Assembly (NCBI GenBank): GCA_937941765.1
Contig: CALDGQ010000005.1
Location: 39,007 to 103,006 of the forward strand
Length of the DNA stretch: 64,000 nucleotides
Source of the DNA: an uncultured Saprospiraceae bacterium
GTDB lineage: Bacteria; Bacteroidota; Bacteroidia; Chitinophagales; Saprospiraceae
Direction of reading: 5' to 3'
Positions 26,939 to 36,680 of the stretch are shown here, one piece after another (the stretch's first letter is position 1; every line of letters starts with the position of its first letter). A model generated the notes under the pieces. It saw only the letters and a list, made by a program, of their open reading frames with translations. It searched no databases and was not told the DNA's origin. The translations under genes and the position numbers were made by a program.

Positions 26939-28290
26939 GCACCCGTATAATGTTCATCAGCAAGCGTCAGTGCTTGTGAAATAATATTTAACCCTTCGTC
27001 AATTTCTGATTTTGAAACATTTAATGGAGGTGCGATAAAAATGTAATTCCATTTTACAAAAGTAAACATTCCAAGCTCACGAATTTTTCCAGCAATCTTG
27101 TAAGTTGCTTGTGATTCTGCGGCTGGCGCATTCCAATGAGTGATTGGTTCTTTTGTTTTTCTATCTTTTACCACTTCGATTGCACCCAATAAACCGGTGT
27201 TTCTGAAATCACCGATAGAAGGATGTTTTGCTTTTAGTTTCTCTACTTCACTTTCTACATATTTACCCATTTCTGCTGCTTTCTCAACGAGGTTTTCTTC
27301 CTCCATTATTCTTAAATTCTCAACAGCAGCAGCACAACTCACTGCGTGTGCAGAATAGGTCAATCCGATTGCTAAATTATTTTCATTGAAGTGTTTTGCA
27401 ATCGTGTCTGTAACAATGGTTCCACCCAATGGCAAATAACCAGAAGTCAATCCTTTAGCCATTGCCATAATATCAGGTGTTACTCCATGATGATCGATTC
27501 CGAACCATTTTCCTGTTCTTCCAAATCCACTCATTACCTCATCGCAGATTAATAGGATTCCGTATTTATCAGCAATTTTTCTAACGCCTTGCCAGTAATT
27601 TTTTGGGTATTTAATACAACCTGAAGAGCCAGATTCTCCTTCCATCAGAATTGCGGCTACACTATGTGGGTTTTCGTATTTGATTACAGCTTCCAAGTTT
27701 CTCAATGCCATTTCACCACATGCTTCCATTGAGTTGGTTCCCCATGGACATCTGTAAGCGTATGGATTTTCGACATGTACAAAATTTGGTGCCGCAAATT
27801 TATCAATCGCATGTTTACGAGGATCACCACCTGCAGCCATTGCACCATAAGTCCCTCCATGATAAGATCGATATTGTGTAATTATTTTTGAGCGACCAGA
27901 ATAGATTCTTGCTACTTTGATTGAATTTTCAACTGCTTCTGCACCGCCTAAAGTGAAAAAGGTTTTGGTCAAATTTCCAGGTGTTATTTCTTGCAACTTC
28001 TTACCCAACTTAGCACGAACTTCTGTTGCAGCTCCAGGGTATACAAAACTTAATTGTTGCATTTGTTTTGTTACCGCTTCTGTGATTCTTTGATCACCAT
28101 GACCGATATTTACATTCATCAATTGAGAAGAAAAATCAAGGTATTTCTTACCATCACGATCATATAAATAGCTTCCTTTCGCACTTGCCAAATTCATTGG
28201 ATTGAGTCCACCTTGTTTTGACCAAGAGAATAAAGTATAGTCTTTGCAATCCGCAATTATCTGTGAGTTTGATTTATTAACTGTTGTCAT
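26935..28290 (-). CDS. Class III aminotransferase, probably beta-alanine/3-aminoisobutyrate transaminase
   Basis: A 451-residue PLP enzyme of the aspartate-aminotransferase family class III. Motifs are LLICDEVMSGFGRTGKWF (PLP-binding Asp) and DIMAMAKGLTSGYLPLGG, with the Schiff-base lysine in AKG. Family members include omega-amino acid:pyruvate, taurine:pyruvate and beta-alanine transaminases. In this operon the natural substrates are beta-alanine (from uracil) and 3-aminoisobutyrate (from thymine), giving malonate and methylmalonate semialdehyde for the neighbouring dehydrogenase. Substrate is inferred from context. Confidence 0.9.
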   Translation of the reverse strand: MTTVNKSNSQIIADCKDYTLFSWSKQGGLNPMNLASAKGSYLYDRDGKKYLDFSSQLMNVNIGHGDQRITEAVTKQMQQLSFVYPGAATEVRAKLGKKLQEITPGNLTKTFFTLGGAEAVENSIKVARIYSGRSKIITQYRSYHGGTYGAMAAGGDPRKHAIDKFAAPNFVHVENPYAYRCPWGTNSMEACGEMALRNLEAVIKYENPHSVAAILMEGESGSSGCIKYPKNYWQGVRKIADKYGILLICDEVMSGFGRTGKWFGIDHHGVTPDIMAMAKGLTSGYLPLGGTIVTDTIAKHFNENNLAIGLTYSAHAVSCAAAVENLRIMEEENLVEKAAEMGKYVESEVEKLKAKHPSIGDFRNTGLLGAIEVVKDRKTKEPITHWNAPAAESQATYKIAGKIRELGMFTFVKWNYIFIAPPLNVSKSEIDEGLNIISQALTLADEHYTGA

Positions 28291-28498
28291 TATATTGTTA
28301 CTATTTTATTGGGTGAATTTGATCAGTCAGTTTCCTGAATTCATTCTACCATTCCTTTTCATTATAGATTTTTGGAAATTTGGATGTTTAGATATTTGGA
28401 CAATTCATGTTTAAAGAAATTTCAATTCAAAAATATAATTCAAATTGTAAGTTCAATTGTCTAAAAGTCTAAAAATCGAAACATCTAAAAGTCTCAAT

Positions 28499-29965
28499 CT
28501 AGCTCATCCAATCTCTCTTATCTTCCGGATTCCACTTAGTAGTTGTTTTTTTATTTTGAGTCCAAAATTCGATTGAACTTTTTCCTGTGATATCACCGAC
28601 TCCGAATTTTGATTCATTCCAACCACCAAATGAGAATGGCTCTCTTGGAACTGGTACACCGATATTCACACCAACCATCCCAGCACTTGCTTTGTCGATT
28701 ACTTTTTTGGCGAGTCCACCATTTTGTGTAAAGACAGCGGCTGCGTTTCCGTAATTAGAACTATTTTCAATTTTTATTGCTTCATCCAAATCTTTGGCAC
28801 GAATAATTGAAATCACAGGTCCGAAAATTTCTTCTGTTGCAACTGCCATGTTAGGTTTGACATGATCGATAATAGTTGGTCCAACATAAAATCCATCTTC
28901 ATTTCCTTTGACAACTGTATTTCTTCCATCTACCAATATGGTTGCACCTTGTGCTTCAGCTTCTGTGATATATCTTTCAATTCTTTCCTTCGCTTCCTTG
29001 CTAATGACAGAACCTAAATTTTCACCAGGAATAATTTTGTTTGCCTCTTTTACCATTTCATCAATGATGTGCTGCACTTTATCCACACCAACCATCACAG
29101 ATGCTGCCATACAACGCTGACCAGCGCAACCAGCCATAGATGCCACTACATTGTTAGCTGTCATACCAACATGTGCGTCTGGAAGCACCAACAAATGGTT
29201 TTTAGCACCACCTAAAGCGACACATCTTTGTAGATTTGAACTTGCTCTTTTGTAAACAATTTTCGCTACTTTGGTAGAACCTACGAATGAAGTTGCTTTG
29301 ATATTTGGATGATCACAAATTGCTTCTACCACTTCTTTACCACCGTTTACAACATTAAATACACCATCCGGCAATCCAGCTTCTTTTAACAATTCAGCCA
29401 TACGAACCGTACTCAATGGTACATGCTCAGAAGGTTTGAGTACTAAGGTATTTCCTAGAACTAGTGCATTAGGCACTGTCCAGTGAGGAACCATATTTGG
29501 GAAATTAAATGGGGTGATACAGGCTACAACACCTAGTGGTTTTCTTTCGATGCGACATTCGACACCGCGACTTACTTCTTGTATTTCGTTTGTTACAATT
29601 TGAGGCATTGATACAGCAAACTCACAAAGCTCCATACTCTTCATTACTTCTGCCATTGCTTCACCAAATGTTTTACCATTTTCAACTTGGACTAATTTGG
29701 CTAATTCATCTTTATTTTCATCTAACAAAGTTCTATATCGGAAAAATATCTGAACTCTATCTTTCAAAGTCATTGCAGACCATTCGGGGAAAGCAGCAGC
29801 GGCAGCTTCGACAGCAGCATTGACTTCTTTATTGCCACTCATCGGCATCGTGGAAATTACAGATCCATCTAATGGACTTAATACATCCAAAGAAGGTGCT
29901 CCATTTCTTTCGAATTTTCCATTGATAAAATTTTTAACGGTGGGATGGGTTGTCGTAACGCTCAT
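28499..29965 (-). CDS. mmsA: CoA-acylating (methyl)malonate-semialdehyde dehydrogenase
   Basis: A 488-residue aldehyde dehydrogenase of the MmsA/IolA group. The active-site cysteine lies in SMAGCAGQRCMAASVMVG, typical of CoA-acylating members; other marks are ITPFNFPNMVPHWTVPNALV and PFSFGGWNESKFG. It converts malonate semialdehyde to acetyl-CoA and methylmalonate semialdehyde to propionyl-CoA. First gene of the minus-strand cluster; 208 bp separate it from the aminotransferase, a gap with a phrase (about 28455-28495, gtctaaaagtctaaaaatcg) also seen inverted after batA. The promoter must lie in 29966-30226. Confidence 0.93.
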   Translation of the reverse strand: MSVTTTHPTVKNFINGKFERNGAPSLDVLSPLDGSVISTMPMSGNKEVNAAVEAAAAAFPEWSAMTLKDRVQIFFRYRTLLDENKDELAKLVQVENGKTFGEAMAEVMKSMELCEFAVSMPQIVTNEIQEVSRGVECRIERKPLGVVACITPFNFPNMVPHWTVPNALVLGNTLVLKPSEHVPLSTVRMAELLKEAGLPDGVFNVVNGGKEVVEAICDHPNIKATSFVGSTKVAKIVYKRASSNLQRCVALGGAKNHLLVLPDAHVGMTANNVVASMAGCAGQRCMAASVMVGVDKVQHIIDEMVKEANKIIPGENLGSVISKEAKERIERYITEAEAQGATILVDGRNTVVKGNEDGFYVGPTIIDHVKPNMAVATEEIFGPVISIIRAKDLDEAIKIENSSNYGNAAAVFTQNGGLAKKVIDKASAGMVGVNIGVPVPREPFSFGGWNESKFGVGDITGKSSIEFWTQNKKTTTKWNPEDKRDWMS

Positions 29966-30226
29966 TTACATTATGTTTAGGTACACTAATTAAATTATTA
30001 AAATTGCTTTATAAACATTGGTTAAAGTATAATTTACACTTATAAATGTTTTCAGCATGGCAATTTATGAAATATTGTTTTGAATAATATAATTTTTTAC
30101 CAATTAATTAGAATTTTCTCTTTTAAAAATATTCTATAGATGCTATTCCATGCAATTAGAGTTCGAATAACAAACTCTCTAAAAGCTTTGCTATTTTGTT
30201 GTCCTATTCAATGTCAAAAGCACTAA
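29966..30226. promoter_or_regulatory. Divergent intergenic region, mmsA operon / helicase
   Basis: A 261-bp very AT-rich gap between divergently transcribed genes must hold both promoters. A loose inverted repeat (about 30014-30052, aaacattgg against ataaatgttt) could be an operator. No exact TAnnTTTG element with good -33 spacing was found on either strand, so the promoter positions are not fixed. Confidence 0.4.
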
Positions 30227-32968
30227 ATGTCTTCACTCAAAAACATAGTCTCGTATTTCAAATCCTGCTATCAAGTTGATTTTCGTGCGATTCGGATTCT
30301 AAACTTTTTTGGAAAAAATGTCGAGCAACAATTAGAATTAAAAAGTGCTGAATTGTTGACGGGACGATTATTGCAATTTCCAGTGGACTCGAATTGGGGA
30401 AAGAAGATGGAAGAAATTTTGGCGATACATTCTCAAGAGAAATCATTGTATTGCAGTGCATTTTTTTTGTCGGGGTTGATGAATGTAATAGGACGACCTC
30501 AGAAAGTATTTGCACCACTATATATTTATCCTGTTGATTTAATTCATGAATCCGATGTTTATTATTTATCCCTCGATGTAGAAAATGGAGTTATCAATCC
30601 AGTTTTTGTCGAATATATTCGTTCGCTTCCTCAAGATATTTCAATTACCTATGATGACCTAGTAAAAGCACTTCCTGCTGGCTTCATACAATTTGAACAA
30701 ATATTTGAAATTGAAAAAGCACTTCGAAAACTAATTCCTGACTTGGATGTTTCGGAACTCGAAAAATATTTCAATTTAGAGGAAACAGATCATTTAAAAA
30801 CAATTTACAACAGGAAGAACACGGACGATAATTTTTCATTGATTCCTGGTATTGCAATTGGGCTTATTTCAAAGCCATCAGGATCAAGAGGTGTTTTGAA
30901 TGAACTAGATAAAATAGCAGAAGAAGATGATTTCTCAACTGTGTTATCTGAAATTTTCGATCCACCTAAAAGAAAAATAAAGACCTTAACTCCTCGTCAA
31001 TTCATTACTCCAGTAACTTTAAGCAATGCCCAAAAACAAATTTTCAACAGCTATAACAATGAACCGCTTTCGTTAGTCATCGGCCCACCTGGAACTGGAA
31101 AATCATTTACAATTGCAGCCTTGGTTACGGACTTGATTACCCAAGGAAAAACAGTGTTAGTAGCTTCAAAAAATGACCAAGCAGGATCAGTAATTGCACA
31201 TAAGATCGAAAAGGATTTTGGAATGAAAGGAGTGGTTATTAAAACTTCCAGTCGTTCTTATCGCACGCAATTACAAAAAAGATTAAACAATATTGTTCAT
31301 GGAATTGAGGTGCAAAAAATTGAACAAAAAACAATCGACTTATTAGAATTTGGCATTCAAGATTTAAACAAACAGATAGCTGTTCTAGAAAAATTGTTGG
31401 TCAAAAGAGAAAAAGAAGAATTAAAATGGGGCGCGTTTTTTCACAATCAATCTGAATCAACCTATGCATTGATAAAGCGATATTTTGTTGAATATAGCGC
31501 AAGGAAAAGCGAACCAATCTGGCGAATAATGAAAGCGTTAGAGAAATTATACAAACAACTTCAAGGCAAATCAAAAATCTATGTCAAAAAACAATTTGCC
31601 TTTCATTTGTATGAAGTTTTACGATATGAACGAACGCATATGCAAAATTTGTTGCACGCTTTAGAGGAGGAGACCGGCAATCAAATGCAAGCATATTTTG
31701 ACAAAGTCAATTTCGATGCTATCCTTCATGCTTTACCAGCTTGGATTGTCAATGCGATAGATGTGCACAGTGCTTTGCCATTAAAAAAAGAATTATTTGA
31801 TGTTGTAATTATTGATGAAGCAACCCAATGTGATATTGCAAGCTCGATTCCTTTATTGCAAAGGGCGAAATGTGCAGTTATTGTTGGAGACCCGAAACAA
31901 TTGAGACATATTTCCTTTCTTTCCAAAAATCAGCAGCAACAATTGATCGATAAATTCAGGTTAGGAAAATTACCAATTTCAAAAATTAATTATCGAAAAA
32001 ACAGTTTGTTAGATATGATATCGGCGTCGATTCCTAGTCAGGATCAGATTCACTTTTTGGATGAGCACTTTAGGAGTATGCCGGATATTATTGAGTTTAG
32101 CAATCATCAATTTTACAATTCGAGAATGAAAGTGATGACTTCGACTCCATTGACCATCAATCAAAAAAGTGCCTTTATTAAAGATTGCAATGGAGTCCGA
32201 AATTCAAAAGGATATAATGAAGTAGAAACAGCAAAGATCATTGAACACATTCAAGAAGTCATTCATAAAGAAGCTTCATTTGAAAAATCACATGTTCAAA
32301 CAATCGGTATCATTTCACCATTCCGATCTCAAGTGAATTTTCTAAAAAAGAATATCAGGATTGCAATTGATACCAAAGCCATCAATCGACATGCTATTTT
32401 AATAGGAACGCCATTTGAATTTCAGGGTGAAGAAAGAGACCTCATTCTATTGTCTTTTGTAGTCGACGACCAAGTTCATCCCTCCACTTATTTATATCTC
32501 AATCGTCCTGATGTTTTCAATGTGTGCATTACGAGAGCCCGATCCGTACAATATGTTTACTCCTCTATTACACGTACCAAGCTTAATCAAAAATATTTGC
32601 TAAGACAATATTTAGATTTCATCTATGCCAATGAAGACAAAAAACTAGTTGACAACTATAAGGGTAATGACTTGTTCATGAATGAAGTTATTAAGCGTTT
32701 GAAAAAATGGAAAATCACAGAAATCTATCGCGCTCATCCCATCGCGGGTATTGTGATGGATATAGTTTTGGTACATGAAAACAGGACCTACACGATAGAC
32801 CTCATTGGCTATCCAGGAGATTTTGAAGACAAATTTCCGGTAGATCGGTGGAAAATTATGGATCGAATTGGAATCAAAACTTTTACCCTTTCTTATAGTG
32901 AATGGCATCTCAACAAAGAATACACGGCTAAGTATTTGAAGAAATTTATATTTGATAAGCGGAGGTAG
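30227..32968 (+). CDS. Superfamily 1 Upf1-like helicase with C-terminal restriction-endonuclease-like region
   Basis: A 913-residue protein. The N-terminal 250 residues are unassigned. The helicase core has Walker A GPPGTGKS at 286-293, motif II DVVIIDEATQCD near 524, motif III GDPKQLRH, and late motifs FQGEERDLILLSFV and VCITRARSVQYVYSS. The region between motifs Ia and II (about 345-500) is a coiled-coil-like insertion. Residues about 812-913 (AGIVMDIVLVHENRTYTIDL) look like a Vsr/MTES_1575-type endonuclease fold, but the expected IE-C-DG-like active-site strand reads IDLIGYPG, so nuclease activity is doubtful. Related proteins act in RNA or DNA transactions and some in defence. No partner gene is adjacent. 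Confidence 0.85.
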   Translation: MSSLKNIVSYFKSCYQVDFRAIRILNFFGKNVEQQLELKSAELLTGRLLQFPVDSNWGKKMEEILAIHSQEKSLYCSAFFLSGLMNVIGRPQKVFAPLYIYPVDLIHESDVYYLSLDVENGVINPVFVEYIRSLPQDISITYDDLVKALPAGFIQFEQIFEIEKALRKLIPDLDVSELEKYFNLEETDHLKTIYNRKNTDDNFSLIPGIAIGLISKPSGSRGVLNELDKIAEEDDFSTVLSEIFDPPKRKIKTLTPRQFITPVTLSNAQKQIFNSYNNEPLSLVIGPPGTGKSFTIAALVTDLITQGKTVLVASKNDQAGSVIAHKIEKDFGMKGVVIKTSSRSYRTQLQKRLNNIVHGIEVQKIEQKTIDLLEFGIQDLNKQIAVLEKLLVKREKEELKWGAFFHNQSESTYALIKRYFVEYSARKSEPIWRIMKALEKLYKQLQGKSKIYVKKQFAFHLYEVLRYERTHMQNLLHALEEETGNQMQAYFDKVNFDAILHALPAWIVNAIDVHSALPLKKELFDVVIIDEATQCDIASSIPLLQRAKCAVIVGDPKQLRHISFLSKNQQQQLIDKFRLGKLPISKINYRKNSLLDMISASIPSQDQIHFLDEHFRSMPDIIEFSNHQFYNSRMKVMTSTPLTINQKSAFIKDCNGVRNSKGYNEVETAKIIEHIQEVIHKEASFEKSHVQTIGIISPFRSQVNFLKKNIRIAIDTKAINRHAILIGTPFEFQGEERDLILLSFVVDDQVHPSTYLYLNRPDVFNVCITRARSVQYVYSSITRTKLNQKYLLRQYLDFIYANEDKKLVDNYKGNDLFMNEVIKRLKKWKITEIYRAHPIAGIVMDIVLVHENRTYTIDLIGYPGDFEDKFPVDRWKIMDRIGIKTFTLSYSEWHLNKEYTAKYLKKFIFDKRR

Positions 32969-33050
32969 AACTTTTATTCGCGTCAAAAAATTTCATGTCT
33001 AAATAATACAATTTTTCCTAAATTAACTGCATAATAAAAAACAAACAACT

Positions 33051-33524
33051 ATGGAAAACATAATAATTAGATTTGCTAAAATCGAAGATATGGAGCAAAT
33101 CATTCAACTCTGTGAAGCACATGCGAAATATGAAAAATCAGCTTATTCAAAAGAAGGAAAAAAAGCTGCTTTAATGAATACTCTTTTCAAAAAAAATCCA
33201 TCTGTCTATTGCTTAGTAGCAGCACAGGATGAATACTTATTAGGTTATTTGACCTACATGGAACAATATTCTACTTGGGATGCGGCCAATTATATTTATA
33301 TGGATTGTTTATTTATGATTGAAGCCGCACGAGGTTTTGGAATAGGAGAAAAACTAGTTAACAAGATGAAAACTGAAAGTCAGAAACTAGATTGTTCTTT
33401 AATCCAATGGCAAACTCCTGACTTCAATGAAAGAGCAATTAAATTTTATAAACGGATTGGTGCCACTTCGAAATCGAAGGAACGATTTTATTTAAAATCC
33501 GCTGCCTCTAGCCCAAACCAATAA
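33051..33524 (+). CDS. GNAT family N-acetyltransferase
   Basis: A 157-residue GNAT protein with the acetyl-CoA pyrophosphate-binding motif RGFGIGEKLVNKM (about residues 96-108) and the typical NERAIKFYKRIGA segment near the C-terminus. Resembles small-molecule (diamine or amino acid) acetyltransferases. Substrate unknown. It stands alone between the helicase and susC. Confidence 0.88.
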   Translation: MENIIIRFAKIEDMEQIIQLCEAHAKYEKSAYSKEGKKAALMNTLFKKNPSVYCLVAAQDEYLLGYLTYMEQYSTWDAANYIYMDCLFMIEAARGFGIGEKLVNKMKTESQKLDCSLIQWQTPDFNERAIKFYKRIGATSKSKERFYLKSAASSPNQ

Positions 33525-33651
33525 CTGTCTTTGTTAGGTCTTTTTTTCATTTTGTGAAATTACATTTTTTATAAAAGAAAAATATTAATATATAATATTG
33601 GAAATAAGAGGTGATTAAGAATTATTTATTATCTTTTCAATAGATTTTAAT

Positions 33652-33666
33652 GTCACAAAATGTGAC
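33652..33666. promoter_or_regulatory. 15-bp palindrome upstream of susC (GTCACA-AAA-TGTGAC)
   Basis: A perfect 6-bp inverted repeat with a 3-base spacer, 26 bp before the susC start codon. The half-site TGTGA resembles CRP/FNR-type half-sites but the arms face the other way and the spacer is short. A candidate operator. Confidence 0.45.
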
Positions 33667-33692
33667 GCTTTTTAAAACCAAATTTCAACAAA

Positions 33693-36662
33693 ATGAAAAA
33701 ACTATTCTCTCGATTGGGGATGCTAGCTTTGCTATTTATTCTCAGTCAATCTTATGCTTTTTCGCAACAAACTATTTCCGGTCGGATTGTCGATGACAAC
33801 AACGAGCCTATAATTGGAGCATCTATTTTAGGTGTTGGAACGAGTGCTGGAACGATTACAGACATTGATGGAAGTTACACCTTAACCGTTCCTGAAGGAA
33901 CTACTGAAATTGAAATCAGTTATATTGGATATGGTTCCAAAAAATTGAGTCTTGCAGACAATACTTATAGTGCAATTGTCATGTCGGAAGATATTAATCA
34001 GTTGGATGAGGTGGTTATTACTGGTTTGGCTACAACGGTCAAACGAAAAAATTTAGCGAATTCAGTTGCAAAAATTGATGCAGCTGAATTGACACAAGTT
34101 GCTGTCCCAACTACTGTGGAGACTGCGCTATATGGAAAATTTAAAGGTGCAGAAATCAAAGCTGCTTCTGGTGCTCCAGGTGGTGGACTATCATTTAAAT
34201 TACGTGGTGTCACTTCTATTAATGGTTCTTCTCAACCTCTGATTATTATGGATGGTGTTTACATGGACAACTCTTCCATTCCTTCAGGTTTGAATATTGT
34301 TTCTGCTGCAGCTTCTGGTGGTAGTACCTCCAATCAAGACAACCCTTCTAATCGTCTTTCTGATCTTGACCCGAATGATATCGAGTCAATTGAAATTCTG
34401 AAAGGTGCTTCTGCAGCTGCAATTTACGGGTCACGTGCCTCAGGTGGTGTTGTTATTATCAAAACAAAAAGAGGAATTGCTGGCGAAACTTCTGTTAGTG
34501 TCAGCCAATCAGTAGGTAGTGCATCTCAGTTAAGAAAATTAGGAATCCGTGAATGGGATGAGCAAAAAGTGCTTGACAGCGGTTTTGCTGGAAACATTGA
34601 CGACTTTAGAAACAACGGTATCACCAACTATGAGGACTTGCTTTATGGCAACAATGCTTTGTTATTAAATACCAGAGTGAGTGCAACAGGTGGTAGTGAT
34701 AAAACAAAATTCTATATTGGTGTTTCTCACAAAAATGATGAAGGTATCGTTAGCAATACTGGATATAAAAAGACATCTGCAAGAATCAATGTTGATCACA
34801 AGATTTCAAAAATATTTGACTTAGCAGTTTCTTCAAACTATATCAACTCATCTGCAGATAGAGGATTCTTTAACAATGATAACTCGGGTACAACAATGGG
34901 GATATCATTTACATCCACTCCTTCGTTCGCAGCTTTGGAAGCGGATCCTACAACTGGATTATTTCCTTCAAATCCATATGCTCCCTCTAACTTTTTAGAA
35001 ACTGCAGAATTGGTAACCAACAATGAATCTGTAAATAGATTCTTAGGTGGTGGTACTTTATCTGCAAAGATTCTAAGTACTGATAGAGCTACTTTGAAAG
35101 CTGAATTTAGAGGTGGTGTAGATTTTTACAACTTAAACACAACTGCATTATTTCCAAACACGCTTCAATTTCAAAGAGATGGTGCTGGTTTAAATGGTGT
35201 GTCTGTTCAAGGTTTTACCAAAAATTTAAACACCAATATTGCAGCAGCATTAGTACATAGCTACTATCTTGATAGTGGATTATCTTTGACAACTTCTGCA
35301 GGTGTTACTCAGGAAGACTTCAATCGTAACACGATTTTAGGGGAAGCTACTAATCTTATTGGATCTGAAACTAACTTGGATCAAGCTGGTAACAGAAACG
35401 TCACACAATCTAGACTTATCCAACAGGATAAAGGATTTTTTGTACAGGAAGAAGTCAACTTTGATGACAAGATAATGGCAACAATTGGTCTTAGAGGAGA
35501 TAAGTCTTCTAACAATAGTGATGTAAATAAATTGTATTTCTATCCAAAAGCAAATCTTGCTGTTAATTTACATGAATTCGATTTTCTTGGATCAGGTAGC
35601 GCATTGACACAATTAAAACTTCGTGTAGCTTACGGTGAATCTGGTAACTTTGCAAGATTTGGTGCAAAATCAACAATCCTTGGTTCTTCTATCGTAAATG
35701 GTAGTGCAGGGGTTGCTGTTCCTACATTGTTAGGTAATTCAGAAGTAGGACCAGAAAGACAAAAGGAATTGGAATTTGGAGCTGATTTTGAAATCAGCAG
35801 AAGATACGCAATGGATGTTACATACTACATTAAAAACGTAACTGATTTGTTACTAAACGCTGATGTACCTACTTCTTCTGGATTCTCAAGTCAAGTGACT
35901 AATGCCGCTGAATTGAGAAATAATGGTATTGAAATCGGATTGAACTTCGCAGTCATCAATAGAAAAAATCTAAACTGGGGAACAAGATTCGGATTCTGGA
36001 AAAATACTGCTGAAGTAACCAAGTTATTAGTTCCAGCATACACTACAGGTGGATTTGCAGATTTCTTAGGAAACTTGATGGTTAAAGAGGGTTATAGTCC
36101 ATTAACAGTTATTGGAGTTGGACCAAATCCTGATGTAACATTGAATGGTGATGGACCTGCCAACCTACAGATTTTTGGTAATGCAGAACCTGACTTTCAA
36201 CTGTCTTGGATGAATAATTTAGCATTCGGCGATTTTGATTTTAACTTCGTTTGGCACTGGAAAAAAGGTGGAGATAACATCAATCTTTCTACTTTATTAT
36301 TTGACCTTAATGAAACAACTCATGACTTTGATGATACTGGTCTTGATCCTTCTGGTGAATTGACAAATGGTCCTTACCGTCTGAGTGTTTTAGGTTCTGA
36401 TACTGATCCTTATATCGAAGATGGTGGTTACATCAGATTACGTGAAGTTGGATTGTACTACACTTTCCCTGAATCAATTATTCCAGGTGTAAAGGAACTA
36501 CGATTAGGCTTTTCAGGAAACAATTTGATCAACATATTTGATTACAATAGTTATGATCCAGAAGTTTCAAACTTTGGTAGCGGAGGTTTATCAACAGGTG
36601 TTGAAGTAACTCCTTTTCCATCTTCTAAGCGTTTTGACTTCCACGTAGGTCTTAAATTCTAA
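33693..36662 (+). CDS. SusC/RagA-type TonB-dependent outer-membrane transporter
   Basis: A 989-residue protein: signal peptide (about 1-25), CarboxypepD_reg-like domain (QTISGRIVDDNNEPIIGASI, about 27-105), plug domain with LRGVTSINGSSQPLIIMDGV and the SusC hallmark IEILKGASAAAIYGSRASGG, then a 22-strand-type barrel ending RFDFHVGLKF. Works with the SusD-like lipoprotein encoded 18 bp downstream to take up oligomers across the outer membrane using TonB energy. No glycoside hydrolase is adjacent; peptidase genes lie downstream instead. Confidence 0.95.
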   Translation: MKKLFSRLGMLALLFILSQSYAFSQQTISGRIVDDNNEPIIGASILGVGTSAGTITDIDGSYTLTVPEGTTEIEISYIGYGSKKLSLADNTYSAIVMSEDINQLDEVVITGLATTVKRKNLANSVAKIDAAELTQVAVPTTVETALYGKFKGAEIKAASGAPGGGLSFKLRGVTSINGSSQPLIIMDGVYMDNSSIPSGLNIVSAAASGGSTSNQDNPSNRLSDLDPNDIESIEILKGASAAAIYGSRASGGVVIIKTKRGIAGETSVSVSQSVGSASQLRKLGIREWDEQKVLDSGFAGNIDDFRNNGITNYEDLLYGNNALLLNTRVSATGGSDKTKFYIGVSHKNDEGIVSNTGYKKTSARINVDHKISKIFDLAVSSNYINSSADRGFFNNDNSGTTMGISFTSTPSFAALEADPTTGLFPSNPYAPSNFLETAELVTNNESVNRFLGGGTLSAKILSTDRATLKAEFRGGVDFYNLNTTALFPNTLQFQRDGAGLNGVSVQGFTKNLNTNIAAALVHSYYLDSGLSLTTSAGVTQEDFNRNTILGEATNLIGSETNLDQAGNRNVTQSRLIQQDKGFFVQEEVNFDDKIMATIGLRGDKSSNNSDVNKLYFYPKANLAVNLHEFDFLGSGSALTQLKLRVAYGESGNFARFGAKSTILGSSIVNGSAGVAVPTLLGNSEVGPERQKELEFGADFEISRRYAMDVTYYIKNVTDLLLNADVPTSSGFSSQVTNAAELRNNGIEIGLNFAVINRKNLNWGTRFGFWKNTAEVTKLLVPAYTTGGFADFLGNLMVKEGYSPLTVIGVGPNPDVTLNGDGPANLQIFGNAEPDFQLSWMNNLAFGDFDFNFVWHWKKGGDNINLSTLLFDLNETTHDFDDTGLDPSGELTNGPYRLSVLGSDTDPYIEDGGYIRLREVGLYYTFPESIIPGVKELRLGFSGNNLINIFDYNSYDPEVSNFGSGGLSTGVEVTPFPSSKRFDFHVGLKF

Positions 36663-36680
36663 TTATTAAAATTGATTAAA

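Noticed and set aside
33800..36662. SusC as part of a starch-utilisation locus with the alpha-amylase at 13.6-15.7 kb
   Set aside because: The amylase lies 18 kb away on the other strand, with no shared regulation visible.
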